Assembly (NCBI RefSeq): GCF_000283155.1
Contig: NW_004454181.1
Span: forward strand, 17,767,711 to 17,831,710
Direction of reading: 5' to 3'
Length of the DNA stretch: 64,000 nt
Origin: Ceratotherium simum simum
Lineage: Eukaryota > Chordata > Mammalia > Perissodactyla > Rhinocerotidae
Positions 32,647-42,269 of the stretch are shown here, piece by piece. How positions within the stretch are numbered: position 1 is the first letter of the stretch; every line of letters begins with the position of its first letter. The notes below the pieces were generated by a model, which worked only from the letters and a program-made list of their open reading frames with translations, was not told where the DNA came from and searched no databases. The translations under genes were made by a program, and so were the position numbers.

Positions 32647-32836
32647 TGGGGCCAGCCCCATGGCACAGTGGTTAAGTTCGGTGCACTCCACTGCGGCGGC
32701 CCAGGTTTGTGGGTTCAGATCCCAGGCATGGGCCTACACTATTCATCAAGCCACGCTGTGGCTGCGACCCACATACAAAATGGAAGAAAGATTGGCACAA
32801 ATGTTAGCTCAGGGCCAATCTTCCTCACAAAAAAAG
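32647..32836 (+). mobile_element. ERE SINE inserted in L2
   Basis: Sense ERE: 'ggccagccccatggcacagt' head, B box with one change (GGTTCAGATCC, 32712-32722), ERE body 'aatgttagctcagggccaat' and a short A tail. The target duplications GAAAAGAGGCAG (32635-32646) and GAAAAGAAGCAG (32837-32848) differ at one of 12 positions. Intermediate in age between the 3.4-kb and 10.0-kb copies by this measure. Confidence 0.93.
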
Positions 32837-32848
32837 GAAAAGAAGCAG

Positions 32849-32985
32849 AGACAGATCACTCAGTACTATCTTCAGGAGTTTGAATTTTGACCCAAGAGCA
32901 AAAGGAAGCTATTTAAGCTTTAATAATGATCCAATTAAATTTAAAAGCACATTCTTTGTGCTGGGTGGAGAAAAGCTGCTCCTGG
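32849..32985 (-). repeat. L2 LINE, minus strand, second part
   Basis: 'gtttgaattttgacccaaga', 'aggaagctatttaagcttta' and 'gtgctgggtggagaaaa' continue the antisense L2 toward its 5' side. Confidence 0.65.
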
Positions 32986-33199
32986 ATGACATGGCCAAAA
33001 AGCCCCTGGAAGGCCAATGATGATGGAGATGTTCTTTGTCTCTTCATCTTTGTTTCCTTTGTCTATTCTTTCTCTCTCTTTTTGGTGGTCTCCAGCCCCA
33101 GAGCTGAGCTGCAGAACTTGCTACAGGTGTGCATGCTGGTGAAAGGGGCCATCCTCTCAACTACGTTTTGAGCGATGTGTATCAGAGGCAATAGAGTAC

Positions 33200-33400
33200 A
33201 TCAAGAAAGAACATGAGTGTGGTGCCAGATATGGGGCAGGTTGAGTTTTGACTGATCATTTCACCTTTTTGGACCTCAATTTTGTTCATCTTTAAAGAAA
33301 ATTAAGCAACATCCTCCCTACTTTTCTTATATAGGAGAGTTGAGGAGTCAAGAATAGATGACTTAGAGGCATAGTATTTTTATAAGATAGAAGAATTTTC
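33200..33400 (+). repeat. MIR SINE fragment
   Basis: 'gtgtggtgccagatatgggg', 'catttcacctttttggacct' and 'ttgttcatctttaaagaaaa' follow a diverged sense MIR. Confidence 0.5.
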
Positions 33401-33404
33401 TTTG

Positions 33405-34060
33405 TGAAGTATTAGTATGAAATAACCAGGAAGACAGGTAGACTGCATTGGTGAGAAGTCAGAAGTACAGAATTTGAAAGAAGAGAAGCAATTTTGCCAT
33501 TTTCAAGCACTTATGGTTATAACAAGTAGAGAAAAATTTATTCTTAGTGGTATGCTACAGAATTTCTCTTAAGAAGCAAACCACGTTTCTTGGAAGAACG
33601 CCGTGAGAGGCTCTCCTGGGATCACTGAGTGGCTGTGCGGAGTGCATGTCAGCTTACATGGAGCCTTCAGAGAAGGGCACCTGCTAGTGGCAGGAAGAGG
33701 AATTTGTTCCTAAGAGGGAAAGAGAGAAAAGGAAGGGAGGAAGGGAAAGGAAGGGAGGGCAGGAAAGGGCAGAGTTCAGTAAGATGATCTAACTATAAAA
33801 TGCAAGTAGCTTTATTTCCCTGGAAACAGGAGAATGAGCCAACACCACAGTGGCTGCAGAAGCTAGAGACAAAAGTCCTCGGAATATAAGGCAGCATAGC
33901 CTTATCTAGAGAGTGGCCAGCAGTGAACTCACTGACACAGATGGGTGGAAGAAAGGGGATTTCATGCTTCCTGCTGGGCAAGAGGGCATTCAAGGGAGGA
34001 GGACAGTTCTAGTATCTTATTTTCAGATTTGATTTTCAATGTGGCATTTTCTTAATTTTG
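33405..34060. other. No gene; GGAA-rich patch
   Basis: 33717-33775 is a purine-rich (GGAA/GGGA)n tract. The rest is unremarkable. Confidence 0.5.
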
Positions 34061-34064
34061 TAAA

Positions 34065-34318
34065 ATGTGTTTAAGGACACTGGTTCTAGAAACTAACTTC
34101 GTGGGTTCAAATCCTTAGTCTACCACTCGCTATTCTGTGACCCACTGCCAGCCTCTTAACTTCTCTGAGTTTCAGCTTGATCATCCGTAAAATGGGCATA
34201 CCTACTTCACAGAGTTATGTGAAGGTTAAATGTGGTGAGTCCTTAGCACTGTGCTTGGCACTCTGCATAAACGCTTGATAAATGTTATCTATCTGTGTTT
34301 CTGCAATTATTATTATCT
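34065..34318 (+). repeat. MIR SINE, full length
   Basis: 'gacactggttctagaaacta', 'cgtgggttcaaatccttagt', 'ctctgagtttcagcttgatc', 'gtaaaatgggcatacctact', 'ttagcactgtgcttggcact' and 'cttgataaatgtta' follow the MIR consensus from head to tail, including the tRNA B-box-like GGTTCAAATCC. Confidence 0.9.
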
Positions 34319-34689
34319 TTAATATTTGAGCTCTTTGTCACTGCTACCAAGAGCTGGAATTCAACTTAAAAAAATCTATTAATAATACAATTTCTCACTA
34401 AACTAGTCTAAGCCAAACTTTTAAGGAGGTGAGTTTATATTCAAAGTTATGTATTTGACATTTTTCATTCTGATTTTTATTTTTATTGGCTCTTCCTTGT
34501 TGAAATAGTGTCATCAAAACTTATTTGTCCTGCTGTCGCATTCCTCTGCTAAGGTAAAAGGAACAATCCTATTTGACTGATTTTGTTACTCGCTGAGAAC
34601 AACATATGTATAGAATGGCTTAGATGTAATCTTCTTCATTCTTAATGCAAAGGTATGGATTAAAGTAGACAGATGACATGATTATGGGT

Positions 34690-34830
34690 ACCATCCCTGG
34701 ACAGGCATTAAGCAAATTCACCTCTTATCTCTAGTTCCACTTGTACTTAGTTGTATGACCTTGAGAGAAGGTCACTTAACCTCTCAGAGTCTTACTTCGC
34801 TCATTAGTAAAATAACATTAAGCAACATCG
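34690..34830 (+). repeat. MIR SINE fragment
   Basis: 'tacttagttgtatgaccttg', 'ggtcacttaacctctcagag' and 'attagtaaaataacatt' are sense MIR. Confidence 0.75.
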
Positions 34831-34944
34831 TCTAGGTCAATTTTTGTTTTAAAATATATGTAATTCATGTTACATTTTAAAAGATTGTAGAGAATGTTCT
34901 AGATTTCGATCTACAATTAGAATGTATGGGAAAAAAAGAACAGG

Positions 34945-35075
34945 GCTCAAAGCCAGGAGATAAGAGGTTCTGAGTCCAATTCTGCCCCTGTATTATTATT
35001 GTGACTCAATTCTTGACTTTATACTTGACTAAACTCTGTTTCTTCATTATCTATAAAATGGTTAAATTAGAGCGG
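34945..35075 (+). repeat. MIR SINE fragment
   Basis: 'gttctgagtccaattctgcc', 'ctaaactctgtttcttcatt' and 'atctataaaatggttaaatt' are sense MIR; third of three MIR copies in the same direction within 1 kb. Confidence 0.7.
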
Positions 35076-35079
35076 TATC

Positions 35080-36050
35080 CCTCAAAGCATTCCAAGGGTT
35101 TGCAAAACAGTGGGTTATACAAATAGGTTCCCTTACTGTAGGAATTCCCAGAGAGTTAAAATGCTAATGCGCACTGTGACTATCTGAGGGGAGTATTCTT
35201 CGCAGCCTTTCTAAAACTTCTTTGATGAGAGAGCCATTTCTGTTTCCCACAGTGGCTCTTGTTTCATGGAACACCCTTTGAAAAACATGGAGCCAGGAAA
35301 CCAGCAAGGTCCTTTCTGACTTCAACAGCGCTAGGTTCTGTGAATTTGGAGGGAGGACAGCAGTGGGGGTGAGGGCAAAGCAGATTTCACACCACAGATT
35401 CAGTGCAGCTTCATTCAGTATCAACGGTAGAGCAGTAACGCCCTCGAAGAGTTAAAACTGCCTACCCAGAGCCCAAATTCATGGGCCCCCAAGGAATCTG
35501 GGCTCTGAAGGCGGTACCCTCCTGTTTTATTAAGCCTTAGAGATAGAAAGATGGGAAAAAAATTCTATGACACTGTAAAGTATCCTAAGCCTTTGTTCAG
35601 TGGGATCCTTTATAGTTCAGGTGAAAGCAATCTGGAAAATGGAAACTTTAAAGACGTTTCTTTTGCAGAACTGGACAAGAGAGTTGAGCGCTCTGCACCT
35701 GTCTAATGCTGATAATTATCTGTGAAGCCCTCTCTTGCTCTCTCAGATGAGCTTCTCTAGGTTTCAAAGAAACTCATTCCGCAACAGCTCGAAAGGGTAG
35801 GAAAGAGGTTGTCGGCCGCTAAAGTTGTTTAGCTTGAAATAAAAGATTCTAAGACTCAGTATGAGAAGAAACACCTCCAACAGGTTCTCCTCAACAATAA
35901 AAATTAGAATAGTCTAAAATCACAATAATGTTTCATATAAAGAATTTAATAAACACCAATGGTTATATTCTGTCTTTATTACAAATTTGATGATGAGGTA
36001 ATTTAAACCATTAATGAATGAAAGAGAATTATGAGTATTAGAAGTAAATA
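35080..36050. other. No recognised feature
   Basis: Some segments (near 35070-35300, with 'tttgaaaaacatggagc') could be a decayed hAT-type repeat, but I cannot support a family. Confidence 0.35.
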
Positions 36051-36054
36051 GACC

Positions 36055-36192
36055 TTAGAAGACTGTCTAGTTTGCTTTCTTTTCTCATTTCAAAGAAGAA
36101 ATCAGCCCAGAGAGGGAAAGGAACTTGCACACGGTCACATAATAAGTGCCAGAGCCCAGGTTAGAAATCTTGTCTCAAATCTCCGTTCTCTT
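36055..36192 (-). repeat. MIR-family fragment, minus strand
   Basis: 'gcccagagagggaaaggaac', 'cacacggtcacataataagt' and 'gccagagcccaggttagaaa' are antisense MIR-type. Confidence 0.65.
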
Positions 36193-37185
36193 TTTAGGTT
36201 AAACTAGATTTGGCAGACAGGATCTGGATATTTTATCTTAGAAAAATATAACAAGCTTTTGTTTTAGAATCCTAACTATAATCATCTGTGGACATACGGA
36301 CATTTAAATTTTTGCGGCGTTTACTACTATCCCTTTAAGAATAATAGCATGAGGAATAACCTCTAAAATAAGCACAACAGCAATGCTGTTTAAAAAAATG
36401 CCACCTGGTGGAGCTTTGGAGGCAAAACACACCTCGTCCATGTAGTCTTCTCCAAGAGAATTACCTTTCTTAGGCTGGTGTTTTAATCAATATCATTATC
36501 TCCCTGAGTGCTACATGATTAAAAATAACACCGAAAATTGTCCTACTTCCAGAACACAGCAGGGAAGATGAGACTGCACAAAAATAAGTTAGTTCACAAA
36601 GAAGAAGGTGTATGGGGTCAAACTGAGAACCATGGCGCTAAGGGGCGTTAAATCTTCACGCCCGTTTTACTGTAATGGAAACCAAAGGCAAACTAGAAGG
36701 AAGTTCCTGCTGCCACCTTTCCATGGTTTGGGGCATCTGAGTCTGTATGGAAGGTGGAGGTTGGAAAGTGGGAACATTTTACCATCAACAGCCTACCTGA
36801 AAAAATTTCCTGGAATCAGAAAATCTCAGGCCTAGGAAGCGCCAAAAATGTTGTCTGGTCCAGCTCTCTGACTGTTATGAGGTCCTCATGGATCCACCCA
36901 AGTAGTAATGTGGACAGCCGTCATGGAAGAATGAATGGATCCATCTGGAAAGCTCCACATGGAAAACTAAGAACAGTGGATGGGTACCAAGCAGGCTGAC
37001 TTCCACTCAGTAGGAGGAAGAACTCAAAATTGGAAGTGTCCAACATGGAATGAAAAGGCTGTCCTTGGAAGGCTGGATAAGCATAAGTCAGGACTATTCC
37101 ACTGGTTGTTGAGCTTCAAGAGGTTTAATATTAACCATATGGAGACCTAATATTTAAAAGGAATTGGAGTGAACTGTGCTGAATG
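36193..37185. other. No recognisable gene
   Basis: About 1 kb of unique-looking DNA with overlapping plus-strand frames of 75 and 81 codons that lack any motif. Confidence 0.4.
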
Positions 37186-37189
37186 GTGG

Positions 37190-37345
37190 ATGATTTAGGA
37201 ATCTGTCTTTATCTTAGCTTGGTTCCCCTGGGAAACAGACTCTGAGAGAGAGATTCGGGTGCAGGGTGTTGATTGAGAAGTGCCATCAGGATTCACTCTT
37301 GTGCGGGAGTGAAGGAAGCAGGACTGAGCAGAAGGAGGTATTGAA
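37190..37345 (-). repeat. Unclassified interspersed repeat, copy 2
   Basis: The reverse complement contains 'ctgtttcccaggggaaccaa' and 'gctaagataaag', related to the end of 31215-31405. Probably the same unnamed old LTR/MER family in the opposite orientation. Confidence 0.35.
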
Positions 37346-37829
37346 TAATAATGCACAAGCAAGAAAGGCATCCTCAGATCCATGGGGAGGTCTAGAACTG
37401 GGATGGCCTTTCAGAGTTGTCTGCCTTGGGGCAAGGGCTTTTATAGACCTGCTAACCAGTCCTGGCTTTGGGCTGCCCCAGGGGAAGCAGTGTGACTTTG
37501 GATTCTCAACTCTCTTTGAGAATAATTCCCAGAGAGGAACTCACTGAGAGCAGTCAGCAGTTAATATATCACACCTGAGGGGGATGTGGACAGCACACAA
37601 CAGCAACCACTACAACATTTTCTCCTTGTCTCTCTAGAACCTAACCAGAAAGTTACTCTTGTCATCCTCCAAGGCTAATTAACCCTAAACCTGGAGTTTG
37701 TTTGCAGAAGAGTGTTCCTCAAGTCTCTTTGTTTTCTATCTACATGCTTTAGAATACACCTCACAACAGTTTGCATTAGAAACTTAATTTGTCCTTTTCT
37801 GATACTTGGCATAGAAATTGGACCTCACT

Positions 37830-38000
37830 TTGAGTTTTAACTTCTCTGTGTCTCATTTCTTAATCCATAAAGCGGGTATAATCATAGTATCTCCTCTCAT
37901 GAGCTATTATGGGGATGAAGTGAAATAATAACTGTGAACTAGCATAGGATCTAATTCACAGTAAACATGAAACGTGCTATCTTTATTACTAGAGAGAGAG
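37830..38000 (+). repeat. MIR SINE
   Basis: 'acttctctgtgtctcatttc', 'ccataaagcgggtataatca', 'ctattatggggatgaagtga' and 'atctaattcacagtaaacat' are the sense MIR core and 3' end. Confidence 0.75.
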
Positions 38001-38063
38001 AGACACTGATTCATGTATATCGCACTCTCTCTCTCAGCCCTTTAATCTCCAATGTCCTTGCCT

Positions 38064-38390
38064 AGACCAATGGCTCTCAAGGGCCCCAAGACGCTTTTTG
38101 GAAGGCCACAAGATCAAAATTATTTTTATAAGAATACTAACATATTAATTGCCTTTTTCACTTTCATTCTTTCTTGAGTGTAAAATGGAATTTTCCAGAG
38201 GGTACGTGACGTGTTGATGTTATCACTCTGATGTTAATAGATTATTATTGTTATTTTTAAATAAATTTACAAAAATTTAACTATGTTTTCTAATTTCTAA
38301 TATGATAACTATTGATACGTATAATCCACATAAACAAAACCTTTTCAGAACCCTCAATAATTTTTACAGGTGTGAAGGAGTCCCAGAACT
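38064..38390. mobile_element. Possible hAT-type DNA transposon relic
   Basis: AT-rich segment starting 'ccaatggctctcaagggccc' and ending 'ggagtcccagaactaaaaaa' then 'gtgtgaaggag'. The layout (ends with CTCAA-type and CAGAACT-AAAAA-type motifs and an AT-rich interior) resembles old hAT non-autonomous elements. No clear 8-bp duplication. Confidence 0.35.
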
Positions 38391-38394
38391 AAAA

Positions 38395-39100
38395 AAGTGT
38401 GAAGGAGGCCTCCTCCTTCTAAATCTATCTGCCCACCCCCCACTCCTACCACAAAGCCTGCCTGGTGGCCTTCCATGACTTCTACTTCAAGGCTGCTCTC
38501 TCTGTTTTAAGATCTACTCAGGATACGATCTTGGAGATGGGGACATGGGATAGGATCAGGGAGTACACAGTGTGCTTTGCCAATGTGGGACAGTCAAATA
38601 AAAGGTTCTGGAATATCAAATGAGGTACCAGAGAACTGGGCACTGCAGTTAGAACTTGCACAGAAGATGCTGAGTGGCACTAAATGGATCACAAAGTGAC
38701 TGACATCCTGCTGCTCAATTGCTGACTGTATTTTAGGAGGACTGGCATGTGCAGAACAATGTGGATTCCATCATTAAATAAATTATCATGTGAAGCTGTC
38801 TCTAATGATTACCATAGAGATGACTCACTTGAGTCAATTTGACAGTGGAACAGAAAATTGCAGCAATGCGGTTTCAAACTATCAGAATTTAGGAAAGAAT
38901 AACTCTTACAACATTTACACAGACTCTAGTTTCTTATCTTCCCTCCAGCTCGTGATGACTGTGAGCTCTCAATACGAGGAGGGGATAAGAATAGGAGAAC
39001 AGGGACACTGTATACCTCAAAGGGAGAATTTCCTGTGAAAGGGAAGAGAGAAACCAGTAGGAAAGATTGTCATAATACTGTGTAGTTCTGTGTCCAGCAG
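38395..39100. other. No recognisable feature
   Basis: Unique-looking; an 82-codon frame at 38790-39038 has no motif. Confidence 0.4.
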
Positions 39101-39109
39101 CGGCTCAGA

Positions 39110-39262
39110 GGCTCCTCTCTTTTCTCCTCCCAGCAGCCTCATGAGGTAGAAAAGGCCACCCACATACTGCAGATAAGAAACCTGAGGGTAAGAGAGGTTT
39201 CAACGCCTGGCCTGAGGCCACACCTCAATTAGGTGACAGAACAGGGTTACTCACCCACATCT
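39110..39262 (-). repeat. MIR SINE, minus strand
   Basis: 'cagcagcctcatgaggtaga', 'atactgcagataagaaacct' and 'gaggtttcaacgcctggcct' follow antisense MIR. Confidence 0.65.
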
Positions 39263-39309
39263 TGCCACCATAGAACACTTTGCCTTTTGTGTGCCACATA
39301 GATCCAGTT

Positions 39310-39430
39310 TAAAATTTAATTTAACATTTATTAATCATCTAAATGGGCACTGAGCTAGAATCAAGGGGGTCTTCAAAGATATAAAGCTGCACCCACATGG
39401 GTTCTGCCCTCAAAGGAGCTACAGGACGGA
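39310..39430 (-). repeat. L2 LINE fragment, minus strand
   Basis: 'taacatttattaatcatcta', 'gggcactgagctagaatcaa' and 'ctgccctcaaaggagctaca' are antisense L2 3' end. Confidence 0.65.
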
Positions 39431-39554
39431 CTGAGAGCGAAGCAGCCTCCGTGAATGATGAAGTAGCCATAGAGTCCTGCAGAAACCCGGAGGGCGACAA
39501 ACATCTCTGCAGCACTGCTGCGTGCTGTTCACGTGGCATTGCACAGCAACCTTC

Positions 39555-39745
39555 CATTTCATCCCACAGCTCTCTGGAGAAGGTGTAATTATTGTTCCTA
39601 TTTTATAGACAGGTAAACAGAGGCCCAAAGTGATGAAGCAATTTGTCCAAAGTACATAATTAGTAAGTTCTAGTGCTTGGATTCAGATCCAAGTCTGTAG
39701 GATTCATAAAGCCCAAGGCTGTTCTATGCCCCACTGCCTAGGGAG
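39555..39745 (-). repeat. MIR SINE, minus strand
   Basis: 'gtaattattgttcctatttt', 'atagacaggtaaacagaggc', 'acataattagtaagttctag' and 'gattcagatccaagtctgta' run through an antisense MIR. Confidence 0.8.
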
Positions 39746-40059
39746 GGAGTGATCCTGATAGTAGGAACTGGGAAAGATCTGGTACAATGAGTTTATACTA
39801 CAGACTAAGACGTCTTTGTCCATCCCTCAGAATTACACCTTCTCTGTAAGCAGTGTGGCCTAGTAGCCAAGACGTAAGTGTTGTGGGTCAGACACAAGAC
39901 TCCAAAAACTAGTACTAGCCATTTGCTTAGAGAAGGGCACGCTGGATGGGAAGTTTTGGGTATGAAAGAGTTTTATTATTTACATGATAGCACTTTTGTG
40001 CTTTTATTATTATATCACATACAAGTGCTACTTCTTCAATTAAAAGAAAAGCCAGTTAC

Positions 40060-40199
40060 AGGCAGGGTGGGAGGGAGAAAGGAAGGGAAGGAAGAAGGGG
40101 CTTTTGAGATGAAATTGAAGGATGCATAGGATTTTGAAAGATAGAAAATGGGAGAAGACGTTCTAGGAGGCAAAAATTTGAGCAAAGACTGTGAAATGG
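40060..40199 (-). repeat. L2 LINE, minus strand, first part (outer layer of nest)
   Basis: 'gcttttgagatgaaattgaa', 'ggatgcataggattttgaaa' and 'gagcaaagactgtgaaatgg' are antisense L2; the same element appears to resume at 41428 beyond the LTR. Confidence 0.65.
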
Positions 40200-40297
40200 T
40201 GTTCTGGGCTGAATTGTGTTCCCCAAAATTCATATGTTGAAGCTTTAACCCCCAGTGCCTCAGAATGTGACTGTATTTGGAGATAGGGCCTTTAAAG

Positions 40298-40307
40298 AGG
40301 TGATTAA
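40298..40307. repeat. Target-site duplication, left copy (RPL7 retropseudogene)
   Basis: AGGTGATTAA, repeated exactly at 41132-41141. Just upstream, CTTTAAAG provides an L1-endonuclease-like TT/AAAG cut site. Confidence 0.85.
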
Positions 40308-40308
40308 C

Positions 40309-41131
40309 CTCTTTTCCGGCTGGAACCATGGAGGGTGCAGAAGAGAAGAAAAAGAAGGTTCCTGCTGTGCCAAAAATATTTACAAAAAAGTGAAGGAATT
40401 TTGCAGAGCTGAAGATCAAGCACCTGAGAAAGAAGTTTGCCCAAAAGATGCTTCAAAAAGCAAGCAGGAAACTTATCTATGAAAAAGCTAAGCTCTGTCA
40501 CAAGGAATATAGGCAGATGTACAGAACTGAGATTCAAATGGCTAGGAGGGCAAGAAAAGCTGGCAACTTCTGCATATCTGCAGAACCCAAATTGGCATTT
40601 GACATCAGGATCAGCGGTATCAATGATGTGACCCCAAAGGTCCAAAAAGTGTTCACTTTCACCAGATCTTCAATGGCACCTTTGTTAAGCTCAACAAGGC
40701 TTCAGTTAGCATGCTGAGAATTGTGGAACCATATATTGCAAGGGGGTCCCCGAACCTGAAGGCAGTAAATGAACTGATCTACAAGGATGGTTATGGCAAA
40801 ATCAAGAAGTGAATTTCCCTGACAGATAACGCATTGATTGCTCAATCTCTTGGTAAATATGATGTTATTTGCATGGAGGATCTGATTCATGAGATTTATA
40901 TTGTTGGGAAATTTTTGAAAGAAGCAAACAACTTCCTGTGGCCCTTCAAATTATCTCCATGAGGTAGACTGAAGAAAAAGACCACCCATTTTGTAGAAGG
41001 TGGAGATGCTGGCAACAGAGAAGACCAGATCAACAGGCTTGTTAGAATGATGAGCTAAGGTATCTACCATGATTATGTTTCTAATCTGGTCAGTAAATAA
41101 ACAGTGACTGCTTTCAAATTGAAAAAAGAAA
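40309..41131 (+). pseudogene. RPL7: Processed pseudogene of ribosomal protein L7
   Basis: An intronless cDNA-like copy. It has a pyrimidine-rich 5' UTR (CTCTTTTCCGGC, a 5'TOP-type start), a CDS-derived region from ATG at 40328 to TAA at 41056-41058 (731 nt against about 747 expected for the roughly 248-residue protein), a 3' UTR with AATAAA at 41096-41101, and an A-rich tail. It begins MEGAEEKKKKVPAVP; later conserved pieces such as [21 protein letters not shown] and [15 protein letters not shown] leave no doubt about the parent, a 60S large-subunit protein. It is broken by TGA stops at 40391-40393, 40810-40812 and 40960-40962, each where the parent has arginine, and by a deletion of about 10 nt near 40655 that shifts the frame. 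A direct duplication AGGTGATTAA flanks it, showing L1-mediated insertion. It cannot encode L7. Confidence 0.97.
41096..41101 (+). other. Polyadenylation signal copied from RPL7 mRNA
   Basis: AATAAA, about 20 bases upstream of the A-rich end of the pseudogene; inherited from the parent transcript. Confidence 0.9.
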
Positions 41132-41141
41132 AGGTGATTAA
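41132..41141. repeat. Target-site duplication, right copy (RPL7 retropseudogene)
   Basis: AGGTGATTAA, identical to 40298-40307; LTR homology resumes here. Confidence 0.85.
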
Positions 41142-41427
41142 GTTAAAATGAAGCCATTAAGGTGGGGCCTTAAACCAATATGAGTGGTGTCCTTATAAGA
41201 AGAGTGAGAGACACCAGGGATGTGTGGGTACAGAGAAAAAGCCATGTGAGGACAAAGAGAGAAGGTGGTCATCTGCAAACCAAGAGGAGAGGCCTCAGAA
41301 GAAACCAAATCTGCCAGCACCTTGATCTTGGACCTCCAGCCTCCAGAACTGTGAGAAAATAAACGTCTGTTGTTGAAGCCACTCAGTGGATGGTATTTTG
41401 TTATGGTGGCCCCAGCTGACTAATGCA

Positions 41428-41592
41428 GGTGGCAAAGTACATCGTCTTTGTGAGGAAGAGTCTGAAGTGGCCACAGTAACGAAAGGTCAGGAGGGATTAC
41501 AGAGAGATAAAGTAGAAAAGACAGATAGGGCAGATCGTGGACAGCCTTGTGTGTCATTAAAGATCAAATATTCAGATCAGCTATGAAGAGTA
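41428..41592 (-). repeat. L2 LINE, minus strand, second part
   Basis: 'gtggccacagtaacgaaagg', 'agggattacagagagataaa' and 'gggcagatcgtggacagcct' then 'tgtgtgtcattaaag' continue the antisense L2. Confidence 0.6.
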
Positions 41593-41599
41593 AGGAAGA

Positions 41600-41900
41600 A
41601 GGAAAAAAGAGATTTCTCATCTATTGTTCTTCACATCTTAGAAATATAGCAGAAGAGAGTCTGCTGAGAATTTCTAACAATATTTTTCTTCCCTGGCCAC
41701 TTGTAAACTTACGTCATCTAAGCAAATTTATGATTTTCCATATTCTAATTGGTGTCTTTCTTGCCCAGTTCTTTTTATTTCTTTCTTGATGCCATCCTCT
41801 GCCTTATTTTTGTATCCCAATTTTATTCTAAACCGTAACTTTCTGAGGATTATGCAATAGCGAAAGCACACTGCCTGCAACTTTGCTAAATAGAATATCA
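41600..41900. other. No recognisable feature
   Basis: T-rich unique-looking sequence. Confidence 0.4.
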
Positions 41901-41909
41901 GAGCAAGGA

Positions 41910-42030
41910 GAACTTTCAGAGTGTCTTGTCTAGTCCTCTTAGTTCACAAATAAACAGAATGAGGCTCAGTGAGGGCAGGGATTCTGCCAAGGTCACACAG
42001 GAGCACTTGCAGTCCGGTGGCCTTACTGCC
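41910..42030 (-). repeat. MIR-family fragment, minus strand
   Basis: 'cttgtctagtcctcttagtt', 'aaacagaatgaggctcagtg' and 'gccaaggtcacacagg' are antisense MIR-type core. Confidence 0.6.
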
Positions 42031-42149
42031 CGTCCACTGTGCCCGGACCATCACCTGTTTGCCTGCTTACCTTGTTCCAGGGGCCCAATTTTTGCTAAGG
42101 TCAGAGCAGCTCCCAAGCCAGATGATCTTTTGTCTACATAGAGAGTATC

Positions 42150-42265
42150 ATTCCCCTGTGCTCAGGAGGTGGGAGGGAACGTACAGAGAGGTTAGTGGCT
42201 GACCCAAGGTCACACACCCAACCCTGGCCAGCACTCACACCACACCCCTCAGCTCTCCACAGTTC
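42150..42265 (-). repeat. MIR-family fragment, minus strand
   Basis: 'gtacagagaggttagtggct' and 'gacccaaggtcacacaccca' are an antisense MIR-type core. Confidence 0.55.
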
Positions 42266-42269
42266 ACTG

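Larger units (their letters stand above)
40200..41427 (+). mobile_element. MLT1-like MaLR LTR, split by RPL7 pseudogene
   Basis: The left part (40200-40307) reads 'tgttctgggctgaattgtgt', 'tccccaaaattcatatgttg' and 'cagaatgtgactgtatttgg'. The right part (41132-41427) reads 'agtggtgtccttataagaag', 'caccttgatcttggacctcc' and 'cagaactgtgagaaaataaa', ending 'gctgactaatgca'. Together they make a solo LTR of the mammalian ERVL-MaLR MLT1 group with TG...CA ends. Flanking pentamers AATGG and GGTGG agree at three of five positions. Only non-coding LTR sequence; no viral genes present. Confidence 0.85.

Noticed and set aside
40255..40482. 75-codon plus-strand frame over the start of the RPL7 copy
   Set aside because: It is out of frame with the L7 start codon at 40328 for most of its length and begins in the LTR; a by-product of the pseudogene.
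40036..40645. Minus-strand frames of 127 and 113 codons
   Set aside because: They are antisense to the LTR and the RPL7 pseudogene; no motif of their own.
40448..40717. 89-codon frame in the correct RPL7 frame, possibly a functional internal peptide
   Set aside because: It is simply the stretch between the first TGA and the frameshift-induced stop; no own promoter or start context is visible.
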